Assembly (NCBI GenBank): GCA_030539285.1
Contig: JAUNSH010000015.1
Location: forward strand, 1-50,890
DNA: 50,890 nucleotides
Source of the DNA: Eubacteriales bacterium
Lineage (GTDB): Bacteria; Bacillota; Clostridia; Oscillospirales; Oscillospiraceae
Direction of reading: 5' to 3'
This document shows positions 14,531 to 21,257 of the stretch, piece after piece. Below the pieces are notes generated by a model. It searched no databases. It was not told where the DNA came from and saw only the letters and a program-made list of their open reading frames with translations. The position numbers were made by a program, and so were the translations under genes. Position 1 is the first letter of the stretch. Every line of letters starts with the position of its first letter.

Positions 14531-16315
14531 TCAGGCAGTTGTGTCGGACGGATTGGATTCATACACCTCGCAGACTGCGTCCGCTTTCAGCCGGAGGCGG
14601 TGGGACAGGAAACGCTCTAAGTCCAATTCGTTTCGCTTGTCAAAGTCGGATGTGAACTTATAGTTGGGGTGCTTGGTGATGTCATATTTGTTGGACAGAA
14701 ACGGGCGGACGCCTCGAAGCTGCAAAACGCACTTGCCGCCGTCCATGACAGCCAGTTCGTCCTGGCTCATAAGCTCCTTGCCCAGTTTCTGATAGTTGAG
14801 GGAATGGGAAACCTCCCGCCCACGGCTCTCTCCCGTGTTGAACGTATCAATCGTTTCTTTCCCCAGCGCGGCGGACAGCTCCTTCAGGGTGGTCGGCTCC
14901 TTGCCGCCCAGAAAGATGGAGGTGTCCATGTTTCCGATGATGGTGTCGGCGTTGTCCTTATAGATTGCCTTGAGCTGGGACTGTGCTTGCAGCACCAGAC
15001 AGCAGGAAATCTCACGGGAGCGAATGGTTGCCACCAGCTTTTCCAGCCGGGGAATCTGACCGATGTTTGCCGCCTCGTCGATCAGGCAGCGGACATGGAC
15101 GGGAAGCCTGCCGCCGTACACATCGTCCGCCTTTTCACACAGCAGGTTGAATAGCTGGGTGTAGCAAAGGGAAATGAGGAAATTGAAGGTATCGTCGGTA
15201 TCCGACATGATGATGAACAGGGAGGTCTTGCGATCCCCCAGCGTGTCCAGCTCCAGCTCGTCATAGGCTGTCAGGTCACGCAGCTCCTGAATATCGAAGG
15301 GAGCCAGCCGCGCGCCGCAGGAAATTAAGATCGACTTTGCTGTTTTGCCGGCGGCTAATTTGTATTTCTTATACTGCCGGACAGCAAAGTGCTGGGGCTT
15401 TTCCTTTTCCAGCTCCGCGAACATCATATCAACCGGATTCTGAAATTCTTCATCATCCTCCCGGACCTCCATGGCGTTGATGAACTCAATGAGAGTGGAG
15501 AAGTTCTGCTCCTCCACCGGGGCTTCATAGTGGATGTAGCCAATGAGCGCCGTGTACAGCAGGGTTTCCGCTTTCACCCAGAAATCATCCCCGGCTTTGC
15601 CCTCGCCCTTGGTGTTGGCGATCAGAGCTGTCACCACTTTCAAAATGTCCTTTTCGCTGTGAATGTAGGCGAAGGGGTTATAGTGCATGGACTTTTTGAA
15701 GTTGATGGTGTTCAGGATTTTCAGCCGGTAGCCAAAATGCAGAAGCATTTTTCCACACTCGTTGACGATGCCGCCTTTCGGATCGGTGACCACGAAGCTG
15801 ACCGGGTACTTTTTGGAAGTACACTGCATCAGGTTTGGTTTCAGCCAGAACCGGGTCTTACCGGAACCGGAGCCGCCGATGATAAGGACATTCTTATTTC
15901 TGGCGGTTTTGGGATCGGCAGGACGGTTGTTCATGGTCAGGCTTTCTGTCTGGGTGAGGATGATGTTATTTTCAAACACCGGGTCAACAAAGGGCCTTAT
16001 ATCCTCTGCTGTACCCCACCGGGCGGAGCCGTATTCCAGATTCTTGCGAAACTTTTTCGCGTCCTTGCCCTTTACATAGACAGCCAGCCGAATTGCCGCC
16101 GCGGCAGCAATGCCAACACAGAGATCCGCCGGGTGAAAGCTGGGCACGGCGGTATCGAATGCTGCTGCCATACCCTCCATGAAGTGCAGAAGCTTCCCAG
16201 ACAAATCGGCACCGGGAGCCAAGCGAAAAGCCTGCCCTAATTTGGTAGCAAACAGACCGATGAACACATATGGGATGTTCGGCAGAATGATCTTCTTCCA
16301 GTTTGCCTGTCTCAC
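14531..16315 (-). CDS. virD4: VirD4/TraG-type coupling protein
   Basis: A 594-residue coupling ATPase that brings the relaxase-DNA complex to the secretion channel. Two N-terminal membrane segments (about 14-30 and 63-80) anchor it. The TraG/VirD4 NTPase domain has Walker A GGSGSGKT (147-154), an adjoining FVVTDPKGG, and Walker B CLIDEAANIG with Asp413-Glu414. The tail has the family signature around QLRGVRPFLSNKYDITKHP. It overlaps pcfB by 4 bp (ATGA), a tight translational coupling, and lies about 90 bp upstream of maff2. Everything needed for activity appears present. Confidence 0.93.
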   Translation of the reverse strand: MRQANWKKIILPNIPYVFIGLFATKLGQAFRLAPGADLSGKLLHFMEGMAAAFDTAVPSFHPADLCVGIAAAAAIRLAVYVKGKDAKKFRKNLEYGSARWGTAEDIRPFVDPVFENNIILTQTESLTMNNRPADPKTARNKNVLIIGGSGSGKTRFWLKPNLMQCTSKKYPVSFVVTDPKGGIVNECGKMLLHFGYRLKILNTINFKKSMHYNPFAYIHSEKDILKVVTALIANTKGEGKAGDDFWVKAETLLYTALIGYIHYEAPVEEQNFSTLIEFINAMEVREDDEEFQNPVDMMFAELEKEKPQHFAVRQYKKYKLAAGKTAKSILISCGARLAPFDIQELRDLTAYDELELDTLGDRKTSLFIIMSDTDDTFNFLISLCYTQLFNLLCEKADDVYGGRLPVHVRCLIDEAANIGQIPRLEKLVATIRSREISCCLVLQAQSQLKAIYKDNADTIIGNMDTSIFLGGKEPTTLKELSAALGKETIDTFNTGESRGREVSHSLNYQKLGKELMSQDELAVMDGGKCVLQLRGVRPFLSNKYDITKHPNYKFTSDFDKRNELDLERFLSHRLRLKADAVCEVYESNPSDTTA

Positions 16316-16773
16316 CGTTCCAGCTCCTTCTTCCTAGTCCGATCCACAACAGCAGACTGGATAAGAGACTTGAACTTTTCCAGTTTGGCAAGCACTGAGG
16401 GACGGGAGTGCTTTTTCACCGTCTGGGCGGTGTACTCCTTGAAAGCGGCTGTCATGGCATCCGCATCCTGACTTTTGAAGAAAATCAGATACCTGTCCTG
16501 ATCTTTTGCTTTGAAGGGGGCAAAGTCGATTCCGTACTTCCTGGCGATCCTGGTAAACGAGCCGATATTCTGATCCGTGACCTCGACGCTCTGCATACCG
16601 CGATTCTGAGCGGCAAGCTGCTTGACGGTCATCTTGCCGTGGGGCTGCTTATTTTGGCGGTGGTTTTTCATCTGCGCGAGCAGTTTGCTCAGCGCCTTTC
16701 GCAGCTCCTGTTCCGTCAGCTTAGAGCAGTTGACGATGAGGGTGACAACTCTCTGTTCCACTTCTTCCTGCAT
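16312..16773 (-). CDS. PcfB family protein (DUF3801)
   Basis: A 153-residue cytoplasmic protein. The N-terminus MQEEVEQRVVTLIVNCSKLTEQELRKAL and the central GKMTVKQLAAQNRGMQSVEV..FTRIARKYGIDFAPFK match DUF3801/PcfB. In the enterococcal pheromone plasmid, PcfB is an accessory substrate-presenting factor next to the VirD4 protein PcfC. Here it likewise directly precedes virD4 with a 4-bp overlap. The C-terminal tail is strongly basic (RKKELER). An AAAGGAG-like site (GAAAGGAGCG) supports the ATG at 16773. Confidence 0.88.
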   Translation of the reverse strand: MQEEVEQRVVTLIVNCSKLTEQELRKALSKLLAQMKNHRQNKQPHGKMTVKQLAAQNRGMQSVEVTDQNIGSFTRIARKYGIDFAPFKAKDQDRYLIFFKSQDADAMTAAFKEYTAQTVKKHSRPSVLAKLEKFKSLIQSAVVDRTRKKELER

Positions 16774-16822
16774 GGAAAATCACGCTCCTTTCTGTGGATT
16801 TGCAGGGAGAAGGTAATCCGCA

Positions 16823-16867
16823 CTAGGGCGGAACCACCAGGCGGTGCAGCAGTGTTTTCAGTTCCAT
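16823..16867 (-). CDS. Possible 14-residue leader peptide upstream of pcfB
   Basis: A very short frame MELKTLLHRLVVPP with AAGGAGG four bases before its ATG. It ends in Pro-Pro followed by a stop. It occupies the gap between the preceding 103-residue gene and pcfB. A terminal Pro-Pro can stall ribosomes, so a leader-peptide role is conceivable. It could equally be a chance frame, since AAGGAGG sites are common here. Confidence 0.3.
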   Translation of the reverse strand: MELKTLLHRLVVPP

Positions 16868-16876
16868 AGAACCTCC

Positions 16877-17188
16877 TTATCGTATCTGGTCTTTGCGGTC
16901 ATAGAGAAGATTTCCTCGAATGACTTTTGCATGGGACAGAATCTGGATGTTTCCGTTCTTTTCGTTCTCCAGAGCCTTGCGATAGCCCTTTTCGGAGAGA
17001 AACAGGCGCATCCTGTCGCCTTTGTCACCCACCGGGGAATCGTGGGTCAGGACATGGAAGATAATCATGTGCCGGGTGTTTTCATCGAACCGGGCCAAAT
17101 CCATGTAGCCATGCCCCTTGTAATTCTGGGCACCGGCCTGAATCCGGGCTTCCTCCATCCGCTGGGCAATGGTTTTGCTGTTTTGCAT
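16877..17188 (-). CDS. Hypothetical ICE protein, paralogue-like to the 18840-19103 gene
   Basis: A 103-residue soluble protein starting MQNSKTIAQRMEEARIQAGAQNYKGHGY. No known motif is recognised. Its middle (RHMIIFHVLTHDSPVGDKGDRMRLFLSEKGYRKA, in part) resembles the 87-residue product of 18840-19103 (RHMVIFDDLVEKEHHRVRLY). Both have a hydrophobic strand after Arg-His-Met, a loop, then Arg-x-Arg-Leu-[FY] and a helix. It lies between the DUF6017 gene and pcfB, after a terminator at 17222-17247. Regulatory or DNA-processing roles are possible but unsupported. Confidence 0.7.
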   Translation of the reverse strand: MQNSKTIAQRMEEARIQAGAQNYKGHGYMDLARFDENTRHMIIFHVLTHDSPVGDKGDRMRLFLSEKGYRKALENEKNGNIQILSHAKVIRGNLLYDRKDQIR

Positions 17189-17221
17189 TGTGATTTTCCT
17201 TTCTCCCGGTATCCAGGCATG

Positions 17222-17247
17222 AAAAAAGCGGCTCAGAACGAGCCGCC
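17222..17247 (-). terminator. Intrinsic terminator at the end of the DUF6017 gene
   Basis: GCGGCTC and GAGCCGC form a 7-bp stem with a five-base loop, followed on the minus strand by TTTTTTCAT. The stop codon of the upstream gene (17233-17235) lies inside the hairpin. The next gene starts about 35 bp on. Confidence 0.85.
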
Positions 17248-18153
17248 AAAATCGCTGTTTGCCTGCATGGTGTAGTAACTGTCCAGTGTGGAAACGGCAT
17301 TGAACAGTGCCGCCAGGAGGTAGGCTTTTGTATTTCGCACCTGGGTGTGATTATCCCGGATGCCATCGCAGACACGCTCAATGTGCATGGATGTGATTCG
17401 GGAGAACCGATCCTGAACATAGGCCGTTGGATATTCCGAATCTCTGCCAATACGAATCGTAGGACTGCGATTCATGGAAACCTCCAGCATGATCTCCACA
17501 AGCTCATCCAGCTGCTCCCGGCTATACCGCTCCCGCATAATATCATAATCAATCTGCGCTCTGATCTTTTCTCTTTCTGTCCTTCCGTCTGTCAGCGGAG
17601 CCTGCCTGTTTACCGGAACTGCCCCCGTAGAAGGAAAGAATGAATCTTTACTTGATAGATCAGTATTTGATTTTTCTGTAATTGATTCTTGTATATTTAA
17701 TTGGGCGGGATTATCCTGTTCAGGTTCCTCCTGTTCAGGAATTGCCTGTTCAGGGAAAGCCTGTTCAGGATTATCCAAGACTGGCTTTTCCCGTTTAGGT
17801 GGTGTCCCGGCTTTTGCAGAGCTGTCGGGCAGCGCGGATTCCTCCGGAGACGCTGTGCGGACAGGCTTTTCCAGAATCGTATACTCGATCTCCGTGAGAT
17901 GCCCCAGTTCATTCCTGAGCCGTCTGCGCTGGACATATCCGGCTTTTTCCAGCTCTTTGACTGTGGAACAGATGCTGTCTACACCGTCCTTGCAGATGCA
18001 GGCAAGCCCCTTGGTGGTGTAGTCCCATCCCTCCGGCAGGGAGAGCATCAGGGACAGCAGACCCTTGGCTTTGAGGGAAAGAGATATATCCCGAAGGTGA
18101 TAGTTTGCCATCACCGTATAATTTTTGTTCTTTTCAATGCGAAATACAGCCAT
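17233..18153 (-). CDS. DUF6017 replication/regulatory protein with winged-helix N-terminus
   Basis: A 306-residue protein starting MAVFRIEKNKNYTVMANYHL. The N-terminal 95 residues look like a replication-initiator or replisome-organiser winged helix (LRDISLSLKAKGLLSLMLSLPEGW, split across helices). A low-complexity linker rich in Pro-Glu-Gln follows. The C-terminal domain (DYDIMRERYSREQLDELVEI onward) matches DUF6017 of gut ICEs. ATG at 18153 follows GGAGGT by seven bases; the upstream ATG at 18198 lies in a hairpin and is rejected. A role in ICE replication or expression is inferred from the domain type and its position next to parB-type genes. Confidence 0.8.
   Translation of the reverse strand: MAVFRIEKNKNYTVMANYHLRDISLSLKAKGLLSLMLSLPEGWDYTTKGLACICKDGVDSICSTVKELEKAGYVQRRRLRNELGHLTEIEYTILEKPVRTASPEESALPDSSAKAGTPPKREKPVLDNPEQAFPEQAIPEQEEPEQDNPAQLNIQESITEKSNTDLSSKDSFFPSTGAVPVNRQAPLTDGRTEREKIRAQIDYDIMRERYSREQLDELVEIMLEVSMNRSPTIRIGRDSEYPTAYVQDRFSRITSMHIERVCDGIRDNHTQVRNTKAYLLAALFNAVSTLDSYYTMQANSDFGGSF
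17712..17786. repeat. Imperfect short tandem repeats encoding Pro-Glu-Gln units
   Basis: Five copies of CCTGTTCAGG-like units at 15-18 bp spacing encode the linker FPEQ-IPEQ-EPEQ in the DUF6017 protein. In-frame repeats like these vary easily in copy number. Confidence 0.6.
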
Positions 18154-18175
18154 TTGATTTACCTCCAAAATGCAC

Positions 18176-18205
18176 GGAGGGCATGAATCTGCGTTCATGC
18201 CCTCC
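18176..18205 (-). other. Strong 12-bp hairpin in the DUF6017 leader
   Basis: GGAGGGCATGAA and TTCATGCCCTCC pair perfectly around a six-base loop, 22 bases before the DUF6017 start codon and ending near its ribosome binding site. On the minus strand it is followed by GTGCATTTTGG, which is too poor in T for a firm terminator call. It could be a leaky terminator or a translational control element. Confidence 0.6.
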
Positions 18206-18278
18206 CATGCAAAGCGTTTTTCTAAGCGTTCTGCGCTCCAATCATATTAAATTTTGATGATGGGTCGGTGCTGATGTA

Positions 18279-18806
18279 TTAAGGCTCGTAGATAATCGCC
18301 TTCAGCGCAGCGTCAAGTTCTTCATCGCCGCAGTCCTGGTACTTATCGATCAGAGACTGCCACAGCTCCAGAATGTTCACAGGGACCAGGTGAGCGGGCC
18401 ATTCGTCACCTTTGTATTCCCGATACTCGGTGATATAGCTGGCAGCGGAATTGAGGACACGGAAGCAGGAGACGGCAGCGATGGTCATATCTTCCAGCAG
18501 CCAAAGCTCGTTGGAGTAGGAAGTGGAGATGTTGTCATCGCCCAGCGGTTCCCCCTCGTCACTCCAAATCAGCGTTGCATGCGCCGGGAACAGCTTGGTG
18601 CTGTGATACTGGTGGGAATCGCAGATACCGCCCCCGGCACAGCAGACATAGACGGGTTCCGCTGTGTCGCACAGAACGCTGTACAGCTGCTTATAATTCA
18701 GGCTGCATACCAGCCGCTCGATTTCACCGGGGGTATAGCAGAATTTCTCACCCTCACTGCGAAAGAGGGCGCGGATGCTTTCGTGCAGCTTTTCAATTTT
18801 GTTCAT
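18279..18806 (-). CDS. Hypothetical ICE accessory protein
   Basis: A 175-residue soluble acidic protein. It has no signal peptide and no recognised family motif. The middle has several Cys (PVYVCCAGGGICDSHQYHS), perhaps a metal site but with no standard spacing. ATG at 18806 is preceded by AGGAGG at good distance. Codon use matches neighbours, so I accept it as a real gene. It sits among accessory genes between the 87-residue gene and the DUF6017 gene, and any function would be a guess. Confidence 0.65.
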   Translation of the reverse strand: MNKIEKLHESIRALFRSEGEKFCYTPGEIERLVCSLNYKQLYSVLCDTAEPVYVCCAGGGICDSHQYHSTKLFPAHATLIWSDEGEPLGDDNISTSYSNELWLLEDMTIAAVSCFRVLNSAASYITEYREYKGDEWPAHLVPVNILELWQSLIDKYQDCGDEELDAALKAIIYEP

Positions 18807-18839
18807 GGAAATAAACCTCCTGATAGATTTGGAAAATGA

Positions 18840-19103
18840 TTATTTGTGCTTGTGCTTTCTGCGCCGGGGGGAATCCGGCTCGGAGCAGCCCTCCACGATT
18901 TCTTCGTGGTGAACGATCCGAAGCAGCCCATCGGCTTCCGCCTTGCGGATCATTTCGTAAACCGGGGCCGAAACATAGAGCCGAACCCGGTGGTGTTCTT
19001 TTTCCACCAGATCATCGAAGATGACCATGTGACGAACATCGCTGCGGTAGCGATGGAGGGAATAGAGGGAATGACCGTCAGTAACGCCAAAATCACGGCT
19101 CAT
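18840..19103 (-). CDS. Hypothetical ICE protein with basic C-terminal tail
   Basis: An 87-residue protein with a compact alpha/beta-looking core (RHMVIFDDLVEKEHHRVRLY, then VYEMIRKAEADGLLRIV) and a highly basic tail RRRKHKHK that suggests nucleic-acid contact. Its core resembles the 103-residue product of 16877-17188, so the two may be diverged copies of one family. It overlaps the upstream gene by 11 bp, implying coupled translation. Function unknown. Confidence 0.7.
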   Translation of the reverse strand: MSRDFGVTDGHSLYSLHRYRSDVRHMVIFDDLVEKEHHRVRLYVSAPVYEMIRKAEADGLLRIVHHEEIVEGCSEPDSPRRRKHKHK

Positions 19104-19701
19104 GGGATATGTCTCCTTTCAAATTGAATGCGGCGGTGGCGTACTTGGCAATGAGAAGGGCATTCATAATCAGCCGGAATGCTTCCTCGTCGATTACCTC
19201 TGGATCGGCAAGCTCTGATTCTGTTACGCCTCCGGCATGGCGCAGCCCCTTGGCGGCACAGAACAGGGCGTAGTTGTGCGGAGAAATGCCGCGAAGAACG
19301 GCATAGGAAAAGTCAATGCCGCCGTGGTAAAAGCAGTTGGCAGTCCGCCGGTACAGTGCGTCGTTGGAGGTCAGAAGGTACAGGGCTGCGTAATAGCTGG
19401 GGGTGTTTCTGCTTTTGATGTAGCCCAGACGGTTATCAAAGACCTTCATTCTGGTTTCGTGCTTTTCATCTGCCCAGAGGGAGCCGGGGAAACCGTGAAT
19501 CAATCCAGGCAGACGGGGTCGGATACTGCTTGTAGGTGGAATCAGCGAAGAAATTGCTTCCCCGTAGGAAATGACACCGGCTTCAATCCGTTCCGCATAA
19601 TAGGGACAGAAATCCTGTCGGCATCCATTTCTTCTAAAATGCTCTGTGCATAATTTGCAATCCACATCCTCGGCAGAATAAGTGAACTTATGGATATACA
19701 A
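19093..19701 (-). CDS. Hypothetical Cys-rich ICE protein
   Basis: A protein of about 202 residues starting (M)YIHKFTYSAEDVDCKLCTEH. The Cys/His cluster CKLCTEHFRRNGCRQDFCPY near the N-terminus looks like a zinc-binding knuckle. The rest is helical, with NTPSYYAALYLLTSNDALYR and ISPHNYALFCAAKGL. I recall similar proteins next to parB in Tn1549-like elements, without a known role. The start is uncertain. TTG at 19701 is only three bases from AAAGGAG, whereas an in-frame ATC (19695) is nine bases away. The ATG at 19737 lies within the parB terminator and is rejected. Confidence 0.7.
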   Translation of the reverse strand: MYIHKFTYSAEDVDCKLCTEHFRRNGCRQDFCPYYAERIEAGVISYGEAISSLIPPTSSIRPRLPGLIHGFPGSLWADEKHETRMKVFDNRLGYIKSRNTPSYYAALYLLTSNDALYRRTANCFYHGGIDFSYAVLRGISPHNYALFCAAKGLRHAGGVTESELADPEVIDEEAFRLIMNALLIAKYATAAFNLKGDISHEP

Positions 19702-19721
19702 TGTCTCCTTTGCTTGGAAAT

Positions 19722-19752
19722 GAAAAAAGCCTGACAAGAGGGCTTGTCAGGC
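19722..19752 (-). terminator. Intrinsic terminator after parB
   Basis: GCCTGACAAG and CTTGTCAGGC form a perfect 10-bp stem around a four-base loop, followed on the minus strand by TTTTTTCAT. It lies 18 bp after the parB stop and just before the ribosome binding site of the next gene. Confidence 0.9.
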
Positions 19753-19769
19753 TGGGGAATATGGAATTG

Positions 19770-20651
19770 TCATCTGCTGTTGTCACGCTGACGCTTGCGT
19801 ATCCATGCGTCCAACAGCTTGAAGATGGTTTCTTCGATTCTTTGTGGGGAGTAGGAGCGTGGGAAATACTTGCGAAGTTTCTCACCGGACAGGGTAATGT
19901 CATTCCTTTCCGGTTTTTTCTGCTCCATCATAATCTGGAGCATAGAATCTTCGTTCAGTTCCCCATTTTGGGCGAGCTTGCGAATACGCTGCGCCTGAGA
20001 TAGAGAGGGAGTTGCCTGCTCACTTTCAATAGTGTCGTAGAGCAGATTCTGACTTTCCTGGGGGAGTGCGGCGATCTGATAGGCAGGGCTGAGTGCGATT
20101 TTCTTTTCATCCACCATCTCCATCAGTTCAGGAATCAGGTTTGTCAGGGAGATATAATTGCGGATTGTATCGCCGCTGACGCCAGCCAATTCTCCGATGG
20201 AATCATCGCTGCGGAAATTCGCCGAAATTTTCGGCGAATTTCTATCTTCCTCCTTTTGGGGCCTTCCGGCCTTCTTTTTGACGGCTTCCATGCGGAGTTT
20301 ATAGGCTTTTGCCCTTTCTGAGGGAAGAATGTTTTCACGCTGGATGTTGCTGTCAACGAGTTGGATAATGGTGTCGTTGTCATCGAGGTTCATCACAATC
20401 ACCGGCATGGAATCCAAACCGGCAAGCTGACTGGCTCTCTGACGGCGGTGACCGGCAACCAGCTCATAGCCTCCATCCGGCTTCGGTCTGGCAATGGCCG
20501 GAACCAGAACGCCATGTTTCTTCACGCTTTCAATGAGTTCCAGCATGGAAGCGTCGTCCCGAATACCAAAAGGATTGTCCGGGTGTGGGTGGAGTTGGTC
20601 GATGGGAATGCTGTAGATGTTGCCTATCGATTCAGGGGATTTGCGAGGGAT
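19770..20651 (-). CDS. parB: ParB/Spo0J-like partition protein
   Basis: A protein of about 293 residues. The ParB N-terminal domain has IPIDQLHPHPDNPFGIRDD, then VPAIARP and the CTP-binding-type block GYELVAGHRRQRASQL. It is followed by a helix-turn-helix region (GELAGVSGDTIRNYISLT) and a helical C-terminus. In ICEs, ParB-like proteins aid element maintenance or regulate transfer genes. No parA is seen beside it. There is no ATG, GTG or TTG between the upstream terminator and the conserved domain. The frame follows AAAGGAG by nine bases at ATC (20651), giving (M)PRKSPESIGNIYSI. The ATG-started longer frame to 20747 crosses a terminator and is unlikely. The start is therefore odd. Confidence 0.85.
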   Translation of the reverse strand: MPRKSPESIGNIYSIPIDQLHPHPDNPFGIRDDASMLELIESVKKHGVLVPAIARPKPDGGYELVAGHRRQRASQLAGLDSMPVIVMNLDDNDTIIQLVDSNIQRENILPSERAKAYKLRMEAVKKKAGRPQKEEDRNSPKISANFRSDDSIGELAGVSGDTIRNYISLTNLIPELMEMVDEKKIALSPAYQIAALPQESQNLLYDTIESEQATPSLSQAQRIRKLAQNGELNEDSMLQIMMEQKKPERNDITLSGEKLRKYFPRSYSPQRIEETIFKLLDAWIRKRQRDNSR

Positions 20652-20682
20652 AAAGCGAGGCTCCTTTCGTAAGAGTGTATAT

Positions 20683-20706
20683 GAAAAAAGCACCCAACCG
20701 GGTGCT
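20683..20706 (-). terminator. Terminator or attenuator in the parB leader
   Basis: AGCACCC and GGGTGCT form a 7-bp stem around AACC, followed on the minus strand by TTTTTTCAT. No gene is seen upstream on this strand within the element end, so it lies in the parB 5' leader. That favours an attenuator over an ordinary gene terminator. Confidence 0.8.
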
Positions 20707-20943
20707 AAATTCATCTTGAAATTAACTGTGACAGAGGGTATAATCAAGAAAGAAATACTTCTGTTGTATTTATAGAGAAGGCAACGGATTATTCAGAAGC
20801 AACGAATATGGGATTATCTTAAAAGATTCCGTAAAAGTTCGGAATTGCCGTTTTTTGAACCTGAGAAAATCAAGCCAGAATCCATCCTTAAAAGTTGGGG
20901 ATGTCAAGCCTGTCAGTACCGGCAACTTTTTCGGAAACAGCAC

Positions 20944-20971
20944 TTGGCGGAAACTTGGCGTTAATTTGGCG
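20944..20971. repeat. Three TTGGCG direct repeats at exact 11-bp spacing near the ICE end
   Basis: TTGGCG occurs at 20944-20949, 20955-20960 and 20966-20971, one helical turn apart, about 135 bp inside the tRNA attachment site. This looks like a binding array for integrase arms or an excision factor. No coding gene is seen in 20748-21103; an 84-codon minus-strand frame there (20770-21024) has no convincing features. Confidence 0.6.
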
Positions 20972-21103
20972 TTATTTTTTCTCAAAAATGGCCTAATGAT
21001 ACCCCATAAGACGGGATGACACAAAACCCTGGAAACGAAAAAGTGCTTGCAATACCATCACTTTCCGCAAGTTACGAGAAGCTGCCGAATGCTTTGGCGC
21101 GCG

Positions 21104-21148
21104 CTCGTAATGAGAAGGTCGCCTGTTCGAGTCAGGTCACTAGCTCCA
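21104..21148 (+). other. 3' part of tRNA-Thr(CGU): right attachment site of the ICE
   Basis: The sequence starts at the anticodon loop (CTCGTAA, anticodon CGT at 21106-21108). It continues through TGAGA, the variable loop, a complete T arm (GCCTG, TTCGAGT, CAGGT), the 3' acceptor strand CACTAGC, discriminator T and CCA. The 5' half is absent: the upstream bases cannot pair with TGAGA, and no GCTAGTG acceptor strand is nearby. A 45-bp tRNA 3' end without a 5' half is what an ICE or phage leaves at its distal end after integrating into a tRNA gene. The intact tRNA should lie at the other end of the element, left of this window. Confidence 0.85.
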
Positions 21149-21149
21149 C

Positions 21150-21187
21150 CGAAAAGCCCTAGAGCCGCAACGGCTTTGGGGCTTTCG
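21150..21187 (+). terminator. Terminator-like hairpin after the tRNA fragment
   Basis: A long stem pairs CGAAAAGCCC..AGCCG with CGGCT..GGGGCTTTCG around a short loop, two bases after CCA. It is the probable original terminator of the tRNA-Thr transcript and marks host sequence. Confidence 0.7.
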
Positions 21188-21204
21188 CCATTTTGCAGAA
21201 AAAC

Positions 21205-21253
21205 CGCTCTGGATGCCAAATGGTGACCATTTGGTGACCAGAGCGATTTTTTT
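21205..21253. terminator. Bidirectional terminator between tRNA fragment and integrase remnant
   Basis: CGCTCTGG (21205-21212) and CCAGAGCG (21238-21245) form an 8-bp stem. T runs lie on both sides (ATTTTTTTT on plus, GTTTTTC on minus). The loop holds two copies of TGGTGACCA. It would end the minus-strand integrase transcript. Confidence 0.75.
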
Positions 21254-21257
21254 GTTC

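Noticed and set aside
20770-21024. 84-codon minus-strand frame at the ICE end
   Set aside because: No ribosome site, no recognisable domain, unnatural composition, and it overlaps the phased TTGGCG repeats.
21104-21148. A functional tRNA gene
   Set aside because: The 5' half, including D arm and acceptor 5' strand, is missing, so it is only an attachment-site fragment.
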